Shown in pieces: positions 32,483 through 40,114 of a DNA stretch of 64,000 nucleotides. Made by a program: the position numbers and the translations under genes. The notes beneath the pieces were generated by a model. The model was not told the DNA's origin, searched no databases, and saw nothing but the letters and a program-made list of their open reading frames with translations. The first letter of the stretch is position 1. Each line of letters starts with the position of its first letter. Origin of the DNA: an uncultured Eubacteriales bacterium (lineage in GTDB: Bacteria; Bacillota; Clostridia; Christensenellales; CAG-138); the NCBI GenBank assembly GCA_900546845.1, contig UREK01000004.1:1-64000 (forward strand), read 5' to 3'.

Positions 32483-33241
32483 TCAGGCGAAAAAAGCCTT
32501 CATCACCGCGCAGAACTGCGCATATTTGTCCGCATAGGAAAAATGCCCGGCGCCTTCCAGCACCGCAAGCCCTGCGTTGGGGATCCGCTCCTCCATCACC
32601 TTCGCGCGCGCAAGGGGCGTCGCATCGTCCTGATCGCCCCAGACGAGCAGGGTTTCATTCTGAATGCGGTCAAGCCGTGCCGTCAGATCCAGGTTCACTA
32701 CCTTGGAGAGCGTCGCGCGCATCACGTCGCTCTTGAGCGCGCGGTAATCGGCGCTGCCCGCATTTTTCTGCTTCTCGCTCAGGTGGAACATCCGGTCGAT
32801 CCAGCCGGCCTTCGCCAAACGCCTGCCCAATTTATAGGAATACGTGCGCACATAATAGCCGAGCGTCCGCGGAGGGCGGATGCCCGCCGCATCCACCAGC
32901 ACGAGCCGGCGGAACAGCCCTGGATCCTCCGATGCAAGCAGGATCGTCACGCGGCCGCCAAAAGAATGGCAGATGAGGTCGCACCCGCGCAGCCCGATGG
33001 TTTCCATGAACCCGCGCGTGAGCGCCGCGTATTCCGGCACACCCCAGGGCTCCGGCGGCTCCGGCGTTTGCCCGAAGCCGGGAAAGTCGAGCGCTATGGC
33101 TTCATAGCCGAGCTTCGCCATGCAGTTAAGGATCGGGCGCACAGCTTCGATATCCGCGCCCCATCCGTGCAGGATCAGCACGGGGCTCCCTTTTCCCACA
33201 CGTTCATAATGAATGGTTATGCCGTCTATTTCACAAAACAA
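32483..33241 (-). CDS. Alpha/beta hydrolase
   Basis: A 252-residue soluble hydrolase. The fold is clear: VLILHGWGADIEAVRP supplies the oxyanion HG motif, DFPGFGQTPEPPEP follows, the nucleophile elbow is CHSFGG, the acid is in VWGDQDDATP and the histidine in EGAGHFSY, so the triad is complete. The first Gly of GxSxG is Cys here, a tolerated variation. A cap of about 50 residues lies between strands 6 and 7. The probable start is TTG 33241; the region just upstream has GAGGAACGGAG. It sits between the GlmU-like and MurF-like genes, so an envelope-related substrate is conceivable; the substrate is not known. Confidence 0.85.
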   Translation of the reverse strand: MFCEIDGITIHYERVGKGSPVLILHGWGADIEAVRPILNCMAKLGYEAIALDFPGFGQTPEPPEPWGVPEYAALTRGFMETIGLRGCDLICHSFGGRVTILLASEDPGLFRRLVLVDAAGIRPPRTLGYYVRTYSYKLGRRLAKAGWIDRMFHLSEKQKNAGSADYRALKSDVMRATLSKVVNLDLTARLDRIQNETLLVWGDQDDATPLARAKVMEERIPNAGLAVLEGAGHFSYADKYAQFCAVMKAFFA

Positions 33242-33260
33242 CGCGTTCCCGCTCCGTTCC

Positions 33261-34517
33261 TCATTTCTTTTTCAGGCTTCGGAATTTTTCCACATAGCCT
33301 TCCTTATTGCTCTGCCGCGCGCGGGCGAACGCCATCGCACCCGCCGGCACGTCGTGGGTAATGGTGGAACCCGCCGCCGTATACGCCCCGTCGCCCACCG
33401 TCACAGGCGCGATGAGGTTCGTCTGGCAGCCGAGGAATACGTCGTTTCCAACCGTAGTGCGGTGCTTGGCATAGCCGTCGTAATTCACGAACACGCAGCC
33501 GCAGCCCACGTTTACGCCGCTCCCCACGTCCGCGTCGCCGATGTAGGAAAGGTGCGGCAGCTTCGTCCCTTCGCCAACGTTGGAGTTCTTCACCTCAACG
33601 AAGTCGCCGATCTTGCAGCCGTCCGCGATGCGCGTATCCGGCCGGAGGTTCACAAAAGGCCCCGCCTTCACGTTGCTGCCGACAACCGCCCCATCCGCAA
33701 CGACACAGGTAAGCGTGCAGCCGTCGCCCACGCGGGTATCGTTGAGCTGGCAGCCGGGCTTGATGACGCAGCCTTCGCCGATGACGGTGCGGCCCGTCAG
33801 CACGACGTTCGGCCAGAGAACCGTATCCCGGCCGATCTCCACCTCCGCGCCGATATGCACGGATTCCGGATTGAGCATCGTCACACCGTTTGCAAAATGC
33901 CGCTCAATTATCGCTGTGTTTGCAAGCGTTTCGCAAAGGGCGAGCGTCTTCCGGTCGGTGACCCCCGGGCAGTGCAACCCACAGATCATAAGCGTATGCG
34001 CTCCCATGCCCGCAAAACAGGTTTCCAAAGCGTCCTGCGCCGCGCCGTGTGCAATGCTTTTACGCAGAAGCGCCGCCTGCGCGCAAAATATACCGCACGC
34101 ATAAAACGCATTCTCCGCTTCTTCCCCGGCGTGAATAAAGTATGCCGCTCCGTCCCGTTCCGCCACCTGCATGATTGCGTCTAGGTACTCCCGGTCGATC
34201 AGCGGAAGGTTCCCATGCAGCGCAAGGATGAGCTCCTTCCCGGTTGCGGATACCTCCGCAAGCGCCGTGCGGAATGCGTCCGCTTCGCCCTCCGGCCTTT
34301 GCTGCACCACGACGCGGGCGCGTTCCCCCACGTGCGCAGCAATTTGCCGCTCCGGGCCGTCTACAATCACAGGGCGTTCCTCCGTGCAGCGCTCTAACGC
34401 TGTAAGCATCCAATCGATGACCGGCCGCCCGGCGACCTCATGCAGCGCAGTGGGCTTCACGGAATTCATCCGCGTGCCATGCCCGGCCGCGAGTATGATG
34501 GCTGTCGCTGCCTTCAT
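33261..34517 (-). CDS. GlmU-like protein with degenerate uridyltransferase half
   Basis: A 418-residue two-domain protein built like GlmU. The C-terminal left-handed beta-helix is intact: NLRPDTRIADGCKIG, FVEVKNSNVGEGTKLPHLS, VNYDGYAKHRTTVG and AFARARQSNKEGY carry the acetyltransferase residues (R, K, H, Y, N, K). The N-terminal nucleotidyltransferase keeps LAAGHGTRM but has T where the catalytic Lys of LPKVLH belongs (KPTALH), N for the metal-binding Asp of GDVPL (HGNLPL), no GTGHA, ACG for NTG, and VTD for the VNN-type metal Asn. It may acetylate but is unlikely to make UDP-GlcNAc. Typical GlmU is about 450 residues. Confidence 0.85.
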   Translation of the reverse strand: MKAATAIILAAGHGTRMNSVKPTALHEVAGRPVIDWMLTALERCTEERPVIVDGPERQIAAHVGERARVVVQQRPEGEADAFRTALAEVSATGKELILALHGNLPLIDREYLDAIMQVAERDGAAYFIHAGEEAENAFYACGIFCAQAALLRKSIAHGAAQDALETCFAGMGAHTLMICGLHCPGVTDRKTLALCETLANTAIIERHFANGVTMLNPESVHIGAEVEIGRDTVLWPNVVLTGRTVIGEGCVIKPGCQLNDTRVGDGCTLTCVVADGAVVGSNVKAGPFVNLRPDTRIADGCKIGDFVEVKNSNVGEGTKLPHLSYIGDADVGSGVNVGCGCVFVNYDGYAKHRTTVGNDVFLGCQTNLIAPVTVGDGAYTAAGSTITHDVPAGAMAFARARQSNKEGYVEKFRSLKKK

Positions 34518-34648
34518 AGCGTTCCTTTCTCTCCGCAGCCGCGCTGGGCAGCCGCAGGAGCTCGCGTTTTTTATTGTAAGTTTTCCCGTGTTCCCCTGTC
34601 AAGGCAAGCGGGAATTGCATACACGTATATTTTCTGCCTGCGCGCTTT

Positions 34649-35122
34649 TCAGGCGTTCTCTATCTCCGCGCCGGGGAGCTGCGCCGCGCAATGCGGGCAG
34701 CGCGTAGCCTTTTCATTGATCTCTTCAAAACAATACGGGCACAGGCGCGGTTTCTTTTCCGGCGCGGGCTCTTCCGTCTTTTTTTTGCCCGGGAGAGCGC
34801 GCAGGCGGTTGATTCCCTTCACCATGAGGAAAATACAGAACGCCATGATGATGAAATCCAGCACGGTTGTGAGGAACGAGCCATACGCGAAGCAGGCTGC
34901 GCCCGCCTCCTGCGCGGCTGTGAGCGTTGGATACGCGTTGCCGTCGAGCGCGATAAAGAGGCTGGAAAAATCCAGCCCGCCTGTAAGCAGGCTGATAAGC
35001 GGCATGAAAAGATCGTTCACCGCAGAGGTTACGATCTTCCCAAACGCGCCGCCGACCATCACGCCGACCGCCATGTCGACGACATTCCCCTTGAACGCAA
35101 ACTCTTTAAACTCCTTGAACAT
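34649..35122 (-). CDS. mscL: Large-conductance mechanosensitive channel with zinc-ribbon tail
   Basis: A 157-residue channel that releases solutes under hypo-osmotic stress. The N-terminal FKEFKEFAFKGNVVDMAVG helix and first membrane segment GVMVGGAFGKIVTSAVND are diagnostic, and the second segment is VLDFIIMAFCIFLMVKGIN. After the usual K/E-rich linker the protein carries an additional rubredoxin-like zinc ribbon, CPYCFEEINEKATRCPHC, absent from the textbook family, where the C-terminus forms a helical bundle. The start follows TGGAGGGGCATGT. It is monocistronic by spacing. Confidence 0.93.
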   Translation of the reverse strand: MFKEFKEFAFKGNVVDMAVGVMVGGAFGKIVTSAVNDLFMPLISLLTGGLDFSSLFIALDGNAYPTLTAAQEAGAACFAYGSFLTTVLDFIIMAFCIFLMVKGINRLRALPGKKKTEEPAPEKKPRLCPYCFEEINEKATRCPHCAAQLPGAEIENA

Positions 35123-35210
35123 ACATGCCCCTCCATAACATTAGATGTTTATTCTATGATAACTATACCACCATGCGCAGCAGGAAACAAGAAATGCACA
35201 GAAAGTTCAT

Positions 35211-35239
35211 TTGCTTCCTGCTCCATAAGCCGTTATAAT
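35211..35239 (+). promoter_or_regulatory. Promoter of the VanZ-like gene
   Basis: TTGCTT (35211-35216), a 17-base spacer and TATAAT (35234-35239) precede the gene starting at 35277. Confidence 0.65.
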
Positions 35240-35276
35240 AATTTAACAGAACGTTTTCCCCTGGAGGAATTTTGGC

Positions 35277-36647
35277 TTGTTTACGCTGGAAACGCTGATC
35301 TTGTTCATCGTGCTCGCTATCGCTGCGGCGGCCGCTCTGCTCGCGCAGAAGCGCCGGGGCGCCGGGAAGCCGCACCTTGCGTGCACCGCATTGTTTTTCC
35401 TTGCGCTTTTCGGCGCTTACGTTTTAAAGCTCGGCAACACTGCGCCTGCAGTCAGCGCCCCCATCCCGCTTTATAAACTCTTTGCCATCAACGAATACGG
35501 CTACATGGGCGTTTTCAACGATCTTATCGCCTATGCGCTGCCGTTTGCAGCCGCAGGCCTGCTCCTCGCGCCCGCCTTCCCCAAGTGCGGCCTCTTCTCT
35601 GCGTTGTTTGTGGGCGCGGGTTCCGCCGTGTTTTTAAACCTGTACCCGCTGTTCAACGATGCGCCCTTCGTCGCGGATGAATACCTGTTCGCGGGCCTTG
35701 GCTGCATGGCTGGCTACTGCGTATACGCCCTCCTCGCCGCGCTGCTCAGGAAACTCCGCTTCCCAGAACGCTTTGGCCTCGTCCGGCCCTCCAAGCGCGC
35801 AAACCTCGCTGCGTTCCTGTACGCGGCAGCGCTGTATTTCGGCGTCGCGTTCGTGATGATCCTCGACCATGGCGAAACCTATGCGCCGATCCAGTTTTTT
35901 GAAAGCGAAACGCCCCTTCCGGATGCAATAACGCTGAACTGCGCACTTGACGCGGAAAGCATGAAGGTCAGCCTTTACGGGCCTTCTACGCAGTCCGTCT
36001 ACGAGCGCGCCTTTGCAATCGCGCTCGCACTCGGCGTGGAAGCGCCCTTCACCGCAAGCGACAGCGTATACATGGCGGAAACCGATACCGCGCGTCTCAC
36101 GATCACCGAAAGCGGAAGCTGGACCTATGACCTGCTCACCGAGCCTACGGGCGCCCTTCCCACGCAGGTAGAAGCCATCAAAGCCGTGTTTGACCTGTTT
36201 GACAGCAAAACGCTCCTTACGGTCTCGCTCGATTCGGTCACAGACGTTGTGCCTCGTCATGACGCGCACAACTCTCCTGCCGGTTATGACATTTACCTTT
36301 CCACCGCGGTCGGAGGACGGCCGATCATCGGCTCCTCCACGCTCGTAGTATCCGTGCGCGCGGGCAACACCATCACGAAGATCCGCCGCTATGACGGGGA
36401 CATCATCCCGATTGCGGAAAAAACGCTCCTATCCCAGCAGCGCGCTTATGAGAAGCTGCAAAGCGGGGATTGTGCTTATACGCTCTTCTCGCCCGCCGCC
36501 TCTGCCACGGTCGATAATTGCTATCTTGCTTATATGGCGAACAGCTCTCAGGGCTATTACCTGCCGGTGTGGGTCTTCGCCTGCACGGCGACGTTGGAGG
36601 ACGGCAGCACCTCCGCGTTCGACGTTTATGTGGAAGCGATGCGGTAG
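35277..36647 (+). CDS. VanZ-like membrane protein with extracytoplasmic domain
   Basis: A 456-residue protein of unknown function. The first 200 residues contain six hydrophobic segments in a VanZ-like layout: TLETLILFIVLAIAAAAALL, FNDLIAYALPFAAAGLLLAP and CMAGYCVYALLAALL. The remaining 250 residues are beta-rich and soluble (LTITESGSWTYDLL, GYDIYLSTAVGGRPIIG, YYLPVWVFACTATLEDG); the YLPVWVF-x-GTxxxxD-like end recalls YycH/YycI or PepSY-type sensor domains. The start is TTG after CTGGAGGAATTTTGGC. It is followed, 31 bases later, by the HEAQH protein. A VanZ fold hints at envelope or antimicrobial response; no direct evidence exists. Confidence 0.75.
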   Translation: MFTLETLILFIVLAIAAAAALLAQKRRGAGKPHLACTALFFLALFGAYVLKLGNTAPAVSAPIPLYKLFAINEYGYMGVFNDLIAYALPFAAAGLLLAPAFPKCGLFSALFVGAGSAVFLNLYPLFNDAPFVADEYLFAGLGCMAGYCVYALLAALLRKLRFPERFGLVRPSKRANLAAFLYAAALYFGVAFVMILDHGETYAPIQFFESETPLPDAITLNCALDAESMKVSLYGPSTQSVYERAFAIALALGVEAPFTASDSVYMAETDTARLTITESGSWTYDLLTEPTGALPTQVEAIKAVFDLFDSKTLLTVSLDSVTDVVPRHDAHNSPAGYDIYLSTAVGGRPIIGSSTLVVSVRAGNTITKIRRYDGDIIPIAEKTLLSQQRAYEKLQSGDCAYTLFSPAASATVDNCYLAYMANSSQGYYLPVWVFACTATLEDGSTSAFDVYVEAMR

Positions 36648-36678
36648 CCAAAAGTTTTGCATGCGGAGGTGTGAGCGA

Positions 36679-37599
36679 ATGGCGGATATATTCTCTAAAA
36701 ATGCCTATTATGGATATATTATCAAAGGCGATCTGCCGGGAGCCATCGCATATGCAAAGCATCACGGCCAGCTGGAGCTTTATGACCGGTTCATGGCCGT
36801 TTTTGAGCGGGAACAATATATCGCTTATGATGTGGACGGCGATCTGAACGAACTCCTGACCATCTATCAGCGGTATTATCGGGATGCGTTTTATCTGCGC
36901 ACCGGCAACGGAAAGGCCCAGGATGCCCTGCGGGCAAGGCTTGCGGACTTCTTCGGCCTGCGCGGCGGCAGCGCCGGGCTGGACGATATGGAACAGAATC
37001 AGGTCGCGGAAGCTGTTCAATGCAGCGGGCTTCATTTCCTGGGCGGAAAAACGAGCGGTTATTACGGCCCTTACATCTGGAAAACAACGGAGGCAAAAAC
37101 ATACGAGGTAGAACTGCCGGATGGAGTCCAAACATATACCGTGAAGCTGCTGGATGGGTTTATCGCCAAAAGCTGGATCGACTACCTTTCCTTTGGTGAG
37201 ATCGGCCCCGGCGGCTGGGCGGATGGCGACGGGGTCATCCACTGCGTAAAGTCCGCCTACGATTTTGGCAGCGAGAGTTTCAAAGTGTCGCTTTTAAAGC
37301 ACGAAGCGCAGCACGCAAAGGATTTATTCCTCCATAAAGATATGCCTTCCGAGAAGCTTGAATACCGTGCGAAACTTGTGGAGCTGATCTATTCCACCGA
37401 GCGGAACCTGCTCACACAGTTTGCGCAGGAAGCCGACGGCGCTGACGCGAGCAACGGCCATGCGTCGGCTTCCAATAAGATCATCGAAGGGTTTGCCCGG
37501 GAATTGAACCGAAGCCGCGCGGAGCTTGAAACGCTTCCAAATGAGGAGATCCGCGCAGTTGCCAGCGCGCTATTCACGCAGAGCAGCAAACGGGCATAA
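36679..37599 (+). CDS. Putative metalloprotease-like protein with HEAQH motif
   Basis: A 306-residue protein that I do not recognise. It is soluble, without signal peptide. The start ATG 36679 follows TGCGGAGGTGTGAGCGA. Residues 1-80 are helical (NAYYGYIIKGDLPGAIAYA), the centre is beta-rich, and near residue 212 it reads SLLKHEAQHAKDLFL, an HExxH zinc motif, with a glutamate-bearing helix KLEYRAKLVELIYSTE about 14 residues on that could supply the third ligand as in gluzincins. The motif lies in a helix after a beta strand (SFKVSLLKHE), the expected topology. It is coexpressed with the VanZ-like gene. Peptidase activity is inference. Confidence 0.7.
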   Translation: MADIFSKNAYYGYIIKGDLPGAIAYAKHHGQLELYDRFMAVFEREQYIAYDVDGDLNELLTIYQRYYRDAFYLRTGNGKAQDALRARLADFFGLRGGSAGLDDMEQNQVAEAVQCSGLHFLGGKTSGYYGPYIWKTTEAKTYEVELPDGVQTYTVKLLDGFIAKSWIDYLSFGEIGPGGWADGDGVIHCVKSAYDFGSESFKVSLLKHEAQHAKDLFLHKDMPSEKLEYRAKLVELIYSTERNLLTQFAQEADGADASNGHASASNKIIEGFARELNRSRAELETLPNEEIRAVASALFTQSSKRA

Positions 37600-37612
37600 A
37601 AGTTCCTGTTTG

Positions 37613-37922
37613 CTTGGCTGTCGATCAAGTGGCAGATGCCACTTGATCGTGGTTTGCACGCCGCGCTTGCGCAAAAGAGGAACTTCCAGCGCGGGAGACG
37701 CGCTGGAAGCCACTTGCCTGCGACGGCCCAGAGGCCTAGTCCAGCGAGCGGTACAGAGCGAAGCGACCGCGAGTCGGGCGGGCAGGCGTGCGGTCAGCGC
37801 TCTGTGTAAAGAAAGCCTTGCGGCGCAAGGCTTTTTGCTCGCACTGCACAGGTCGCTGCTCGCGATTGAAAGTCAAGGACTGCGGCCCTTTTACAATCCC
37901 GGAGAGCCTTTTTCGGCAAGCT
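37613..37922 (-). repeat. Hairpin-rich dispersed repeat, copy B
   Basis: The 380-base gap between the HEAQH gene and the CDF gene is filled by the inverted counterpart of the repeat at 25.7 kb. Positions 37790-37922 form the conserved block. Other structures are the palindrome CGATCAAGTGGCA/TGCCACTTGATCG (37622-37649), the hairpin CTTCCAGCGC/GCGCTGGAAG (about 37683-37709) and GCCTTGC/GCAAGGC (about 37815-37831). The palindrome in copy A has different outer bases but still pairs, which points to selection for structure. No gene is present. Confidence 0.75.
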
Positions 37923-37923
37923 G

Positions 37924-37960
37924 AAACTCCCTGCCAGGCGCAATGCCGGGCAGGGAGTTT
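37924..37960. terminator. Bidirectional terminator
   Basis: AAACTCCCTGCC (37924-37935) pairs with GGCAGGGAGTTT (37949-37960), followed by TTTC on the plus strand and flanked by A-rich sequence for the minus strand. It serves the leftward CDF gene, and perhaps the rightward pair. Confidence 0.8.
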
Positions 37961-37978
37961 TTTCTTTGATTTCCGGCT

Positions 37979-39157
37979 TCAGCGCACGCCGGCGTGGTCG
38001 AAGTCAACCGACAGGATGCAGTGATATGCCGGGTTCCGGCGAGCCGCCTCGTCCGCCACGCGCTGCTTGAGCGCCGCCACCGCCTCCCGCTTCATCCCCG
38101 GCTGCACGACGATGTCGAACAGCAAGTTGATCCGGTTCTCCCCGCGCACCATGCGGAAATCATGGAAGCGCAGCTTCTCGTCGATTCCGGCAAGGATGTC
38201 TGCGATCTCCCCCCGCGCCTCATTGAGCACGGCGTTGTCCACCTCGATTGGATCGAGATGCAGCGTGAGCAGGATGCCCATCTGCGCGCCGATTTCCCGC
38301 TCAGCGGTGTCGATCGTTTCATGGATTGCCATAAGGTCACAGTCTGAGCGCACCTCTGCATGCGCGCTTGCGATGAGCTTGCCGGGGCCGTAGCTGTGTA
38401 CCATGATGTCATGGATGCCGATGATGCCGTCATAGGAAAGGATGCGGCCGGTAAGTTCCGAGATGGTCTTCGCGTCAGGCGCTTCGCCCATGAGCGGGCT
38501 GATGGTATCCCGCAGGATCGAAATGCCGGAATACAGCACAAAGCCAGCGACGGCTACGCCGATATAGCCGTCGATATTCACGCCCTTAAAGTAGCCGACG
38601 ACGCTGGAAATGAGGATCGCGCCGGTGCTGATCACATCGGAGATGCTGTCGCTCGTGGCCGCGCTCAAGGTGGACGAATGAATGCGCTGGCCAATATTTG
38701 CGGTGAAGCGGCTCATCCAGAGCTTCATAAGGATGGACACAACGAGCACGGCGATCATCGCTACGCTGAACTCGACAGGTTCCGGCGCAATGATCTTCTG
38801 GATGGACTCCCGCCCAAGCTCGAAGCCAACGATGAGGATCAAAAACGCGATGATCAGCGCCGCGATATATTCCATGCGCGCATGGCCGTAGGGATGCTCC
38901 CGGTCGGCCGGCTTTCCCGCCATCTTGGAGCCGATGAGCATCACGGCAGAGGAACCGACGTCCGAAAGGTTGTTGACCGCGTCCGCCTGGATAGCGATCG
39001 ACCCGCTGACCAGGCCGATCATGAACTTCATTCCGCAGAGGATCAGGTTGCAGGCGATTCCTACCACCCCGGCCAAAATGCCATATGCTTCGCGGACGGA
39101 AGCGTCCTCCGTCCGTTCCGGCGTTTTGATGAAAAATCGTACCAAAAGCTCCGTCAT
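37979..39157 (-). CDS. Cation diffusion facilitator family transporter
   Basis: A 392-residue metal exporter of the inner membrane. Six transmembrane helices span residues 20-220; the metal site reads QADAVNNLSDVGSSAVM in helix 2 and SAATSDSISDVIST in helix 5, an Asp/Asn-rich arrangement seen in manganese or iron-type CDFs rather than the His-Asp of zinc types. A cytoplasmic domain with HDIMVHSYGPGKLIASAH follows, then a second ferredoxin-like extension of about 90 residues. The start ATG 39157 overlaps the sirtuin stop as ATGA, so the two are coexpressed. Metal specificity is inferred from the motif only. Confidence 0.9.
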   Translation of the reverse strand: MTELLVRFFIKTPERTEDASVREAYGILAGVVGIACNLILCGMKFMIGLVSGSIAIQADAVNNLSDVGSSAVMLIGSKMAGKPADREHPYGHARMEYIAALIIAFLILIVGFELGRESIQKIIAPEPVEFSVAMIAVLVVSILMKLWMSRFTANIGQRIHSSTLSAATSDSISDVISTGAILISSVVGYFKGVNIDGYIGVAVAGFVLYSGISILRDTISPLMGEAPDAKTISELTGRILSYDGIIGIHDIMVHSYGPGKLIASAHAEVRSDCDLMAIHETIDTAEREIGAQMGILLTLHLDPIEVDNAVLNEARGEIADILAGIDEKLRFHDFRMVRGENRINLLFDIVVQPGMKREAVAALKQRVADEAARRNPAYHCILSVDFDHAGVR

Positions 39158-39906
39158 GCTTCGCACTCCCCCTCCTCCAATTCAAGCGCCGCATGCAGCA
39201 CCGCGCCGATCGAGTCATGCAGCACAAGATCCGCCCGGTAATCATATGGCGTTTTGCTCTTGTTAATGAGCACGAGGCGGCCGCCCTCATAATAATCGAC
39301 AAGCCCGGCGGCTGGGTATACCGCAAGCGACGTCCCACCCACGATGAGCATATCCGCACGCATGATGTGCGCGGCCGCGCCCGCAAGCACATCCGGATCC
39401 AGCCCTTCTTCATAGAGGACGACCTCCGGCTTGATGACCCCGCCGCAGGTACAGCGCGGCACGCCCATGCCTTGCGCGATCGTCTCCGGCCCATACGCCT
39501 TGCCGCATTGCATGCAGCGGTTGCGGTAAATGCTTCCGTGCAGCTCGAATACGTTCTCGCTCCCTGCCTTCTGGTGCAGCCCATCCACGTTTTGCGTAAT
39601 TACCGCGGTCAGTTTGCCCATCTTCTCAAGCTGCGCAAGCGCATAATGTGCCCGGTTCGGCTGCACGTCCGTCACGAGCAGAGAGCTGCGGTAATATGCG
39701 TAAAAGGTTTCCGGATGCTGTAGGAAAAAGCTGTGCGATAAAAGCACCTCCGGCGTTTCGCCGAAGGCGCGGATCGCCGCAAAGTGGCCGTCCTGGCTGC
39801 GGAAGTCCGGGATGCCGCTTTCTGTGGATACGCCCGCGCCGCCGAGGAAGGCAATGCGCCTCGAATCGTTTATCATGGCCCGGAGCTTTCGGATCGCTTC
39901 TTTCAA
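39154..39906 (-). CDS. Sir2-family NAD-dependent protein deacylase
   Basis: A 250-residue sirtuin that removes acyl groups from lysine using NAD. Motifs are complete: AFLGGAGVSTESGIPDFRS, ITQNVDGLHQKAGS, catalytic His in ELHGS, zinc cysteines C-x2-C in CMQCGK and C-x-C in CTCGG, and VGGTSLAVYPAAGL. The start appears to be TTG 39906 (weak site AAAAGAGGG); no better upstream ATG exists. It is translated together with the CDF transporter, although a functional connection is not known. Confidence 0.93.
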   Translation of the reverse strand: MKEAIRKLRAMINDSRRIAFLGGAGVSTESGIPDFRSQDGHFAAIRAFGETPEVLLSHSFFLQHPETFYAYYRSSLLVTDVQPNRAHYALAQLEKMGKLTAVITQNVDGLHQKAGSENVFELHGSIYRNRCMQCGKAYGPETIAQGMGVPRCTCGGVIKPEVVLYEEGLDPDVLAGAAAHIMRADMLIVGGTSLAVYPAAGLVDYYEGGRLVLINKSKTPYDYRADLVLHDSIGAVLHAALELEEGECEA

Positions 39907-40004
39907 GGCCCTCTTTTCCCCCTTGCGTTTTTGCTTATAACTTATAATTTATTGTAACATTCCTCCCCGCGCCTGTAAACCGCAAGAAAAGTTTGGCTTG
40001 GGTA

Positions 40005-40033
40005 TTTACTTTGGCCAGCTTTTTCGATACAAT
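40005..40033 (+). promoter_or_regulatory. Aminotransferase promoter
   Basis: TTTACT (40005-40010), a 17-base spacer and TACAAT (40028-40033) lie 81 bases before the aminotransferase ATG. Confidence 0.55.
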
Positions 40034-40114
40034 TAACAATACATGAAATGAATCTTGCATTCATGAAGGAAAGCTTGCATTTTACTGCTATAAATTTCAG
40101 TAGGAACCAGGAGG

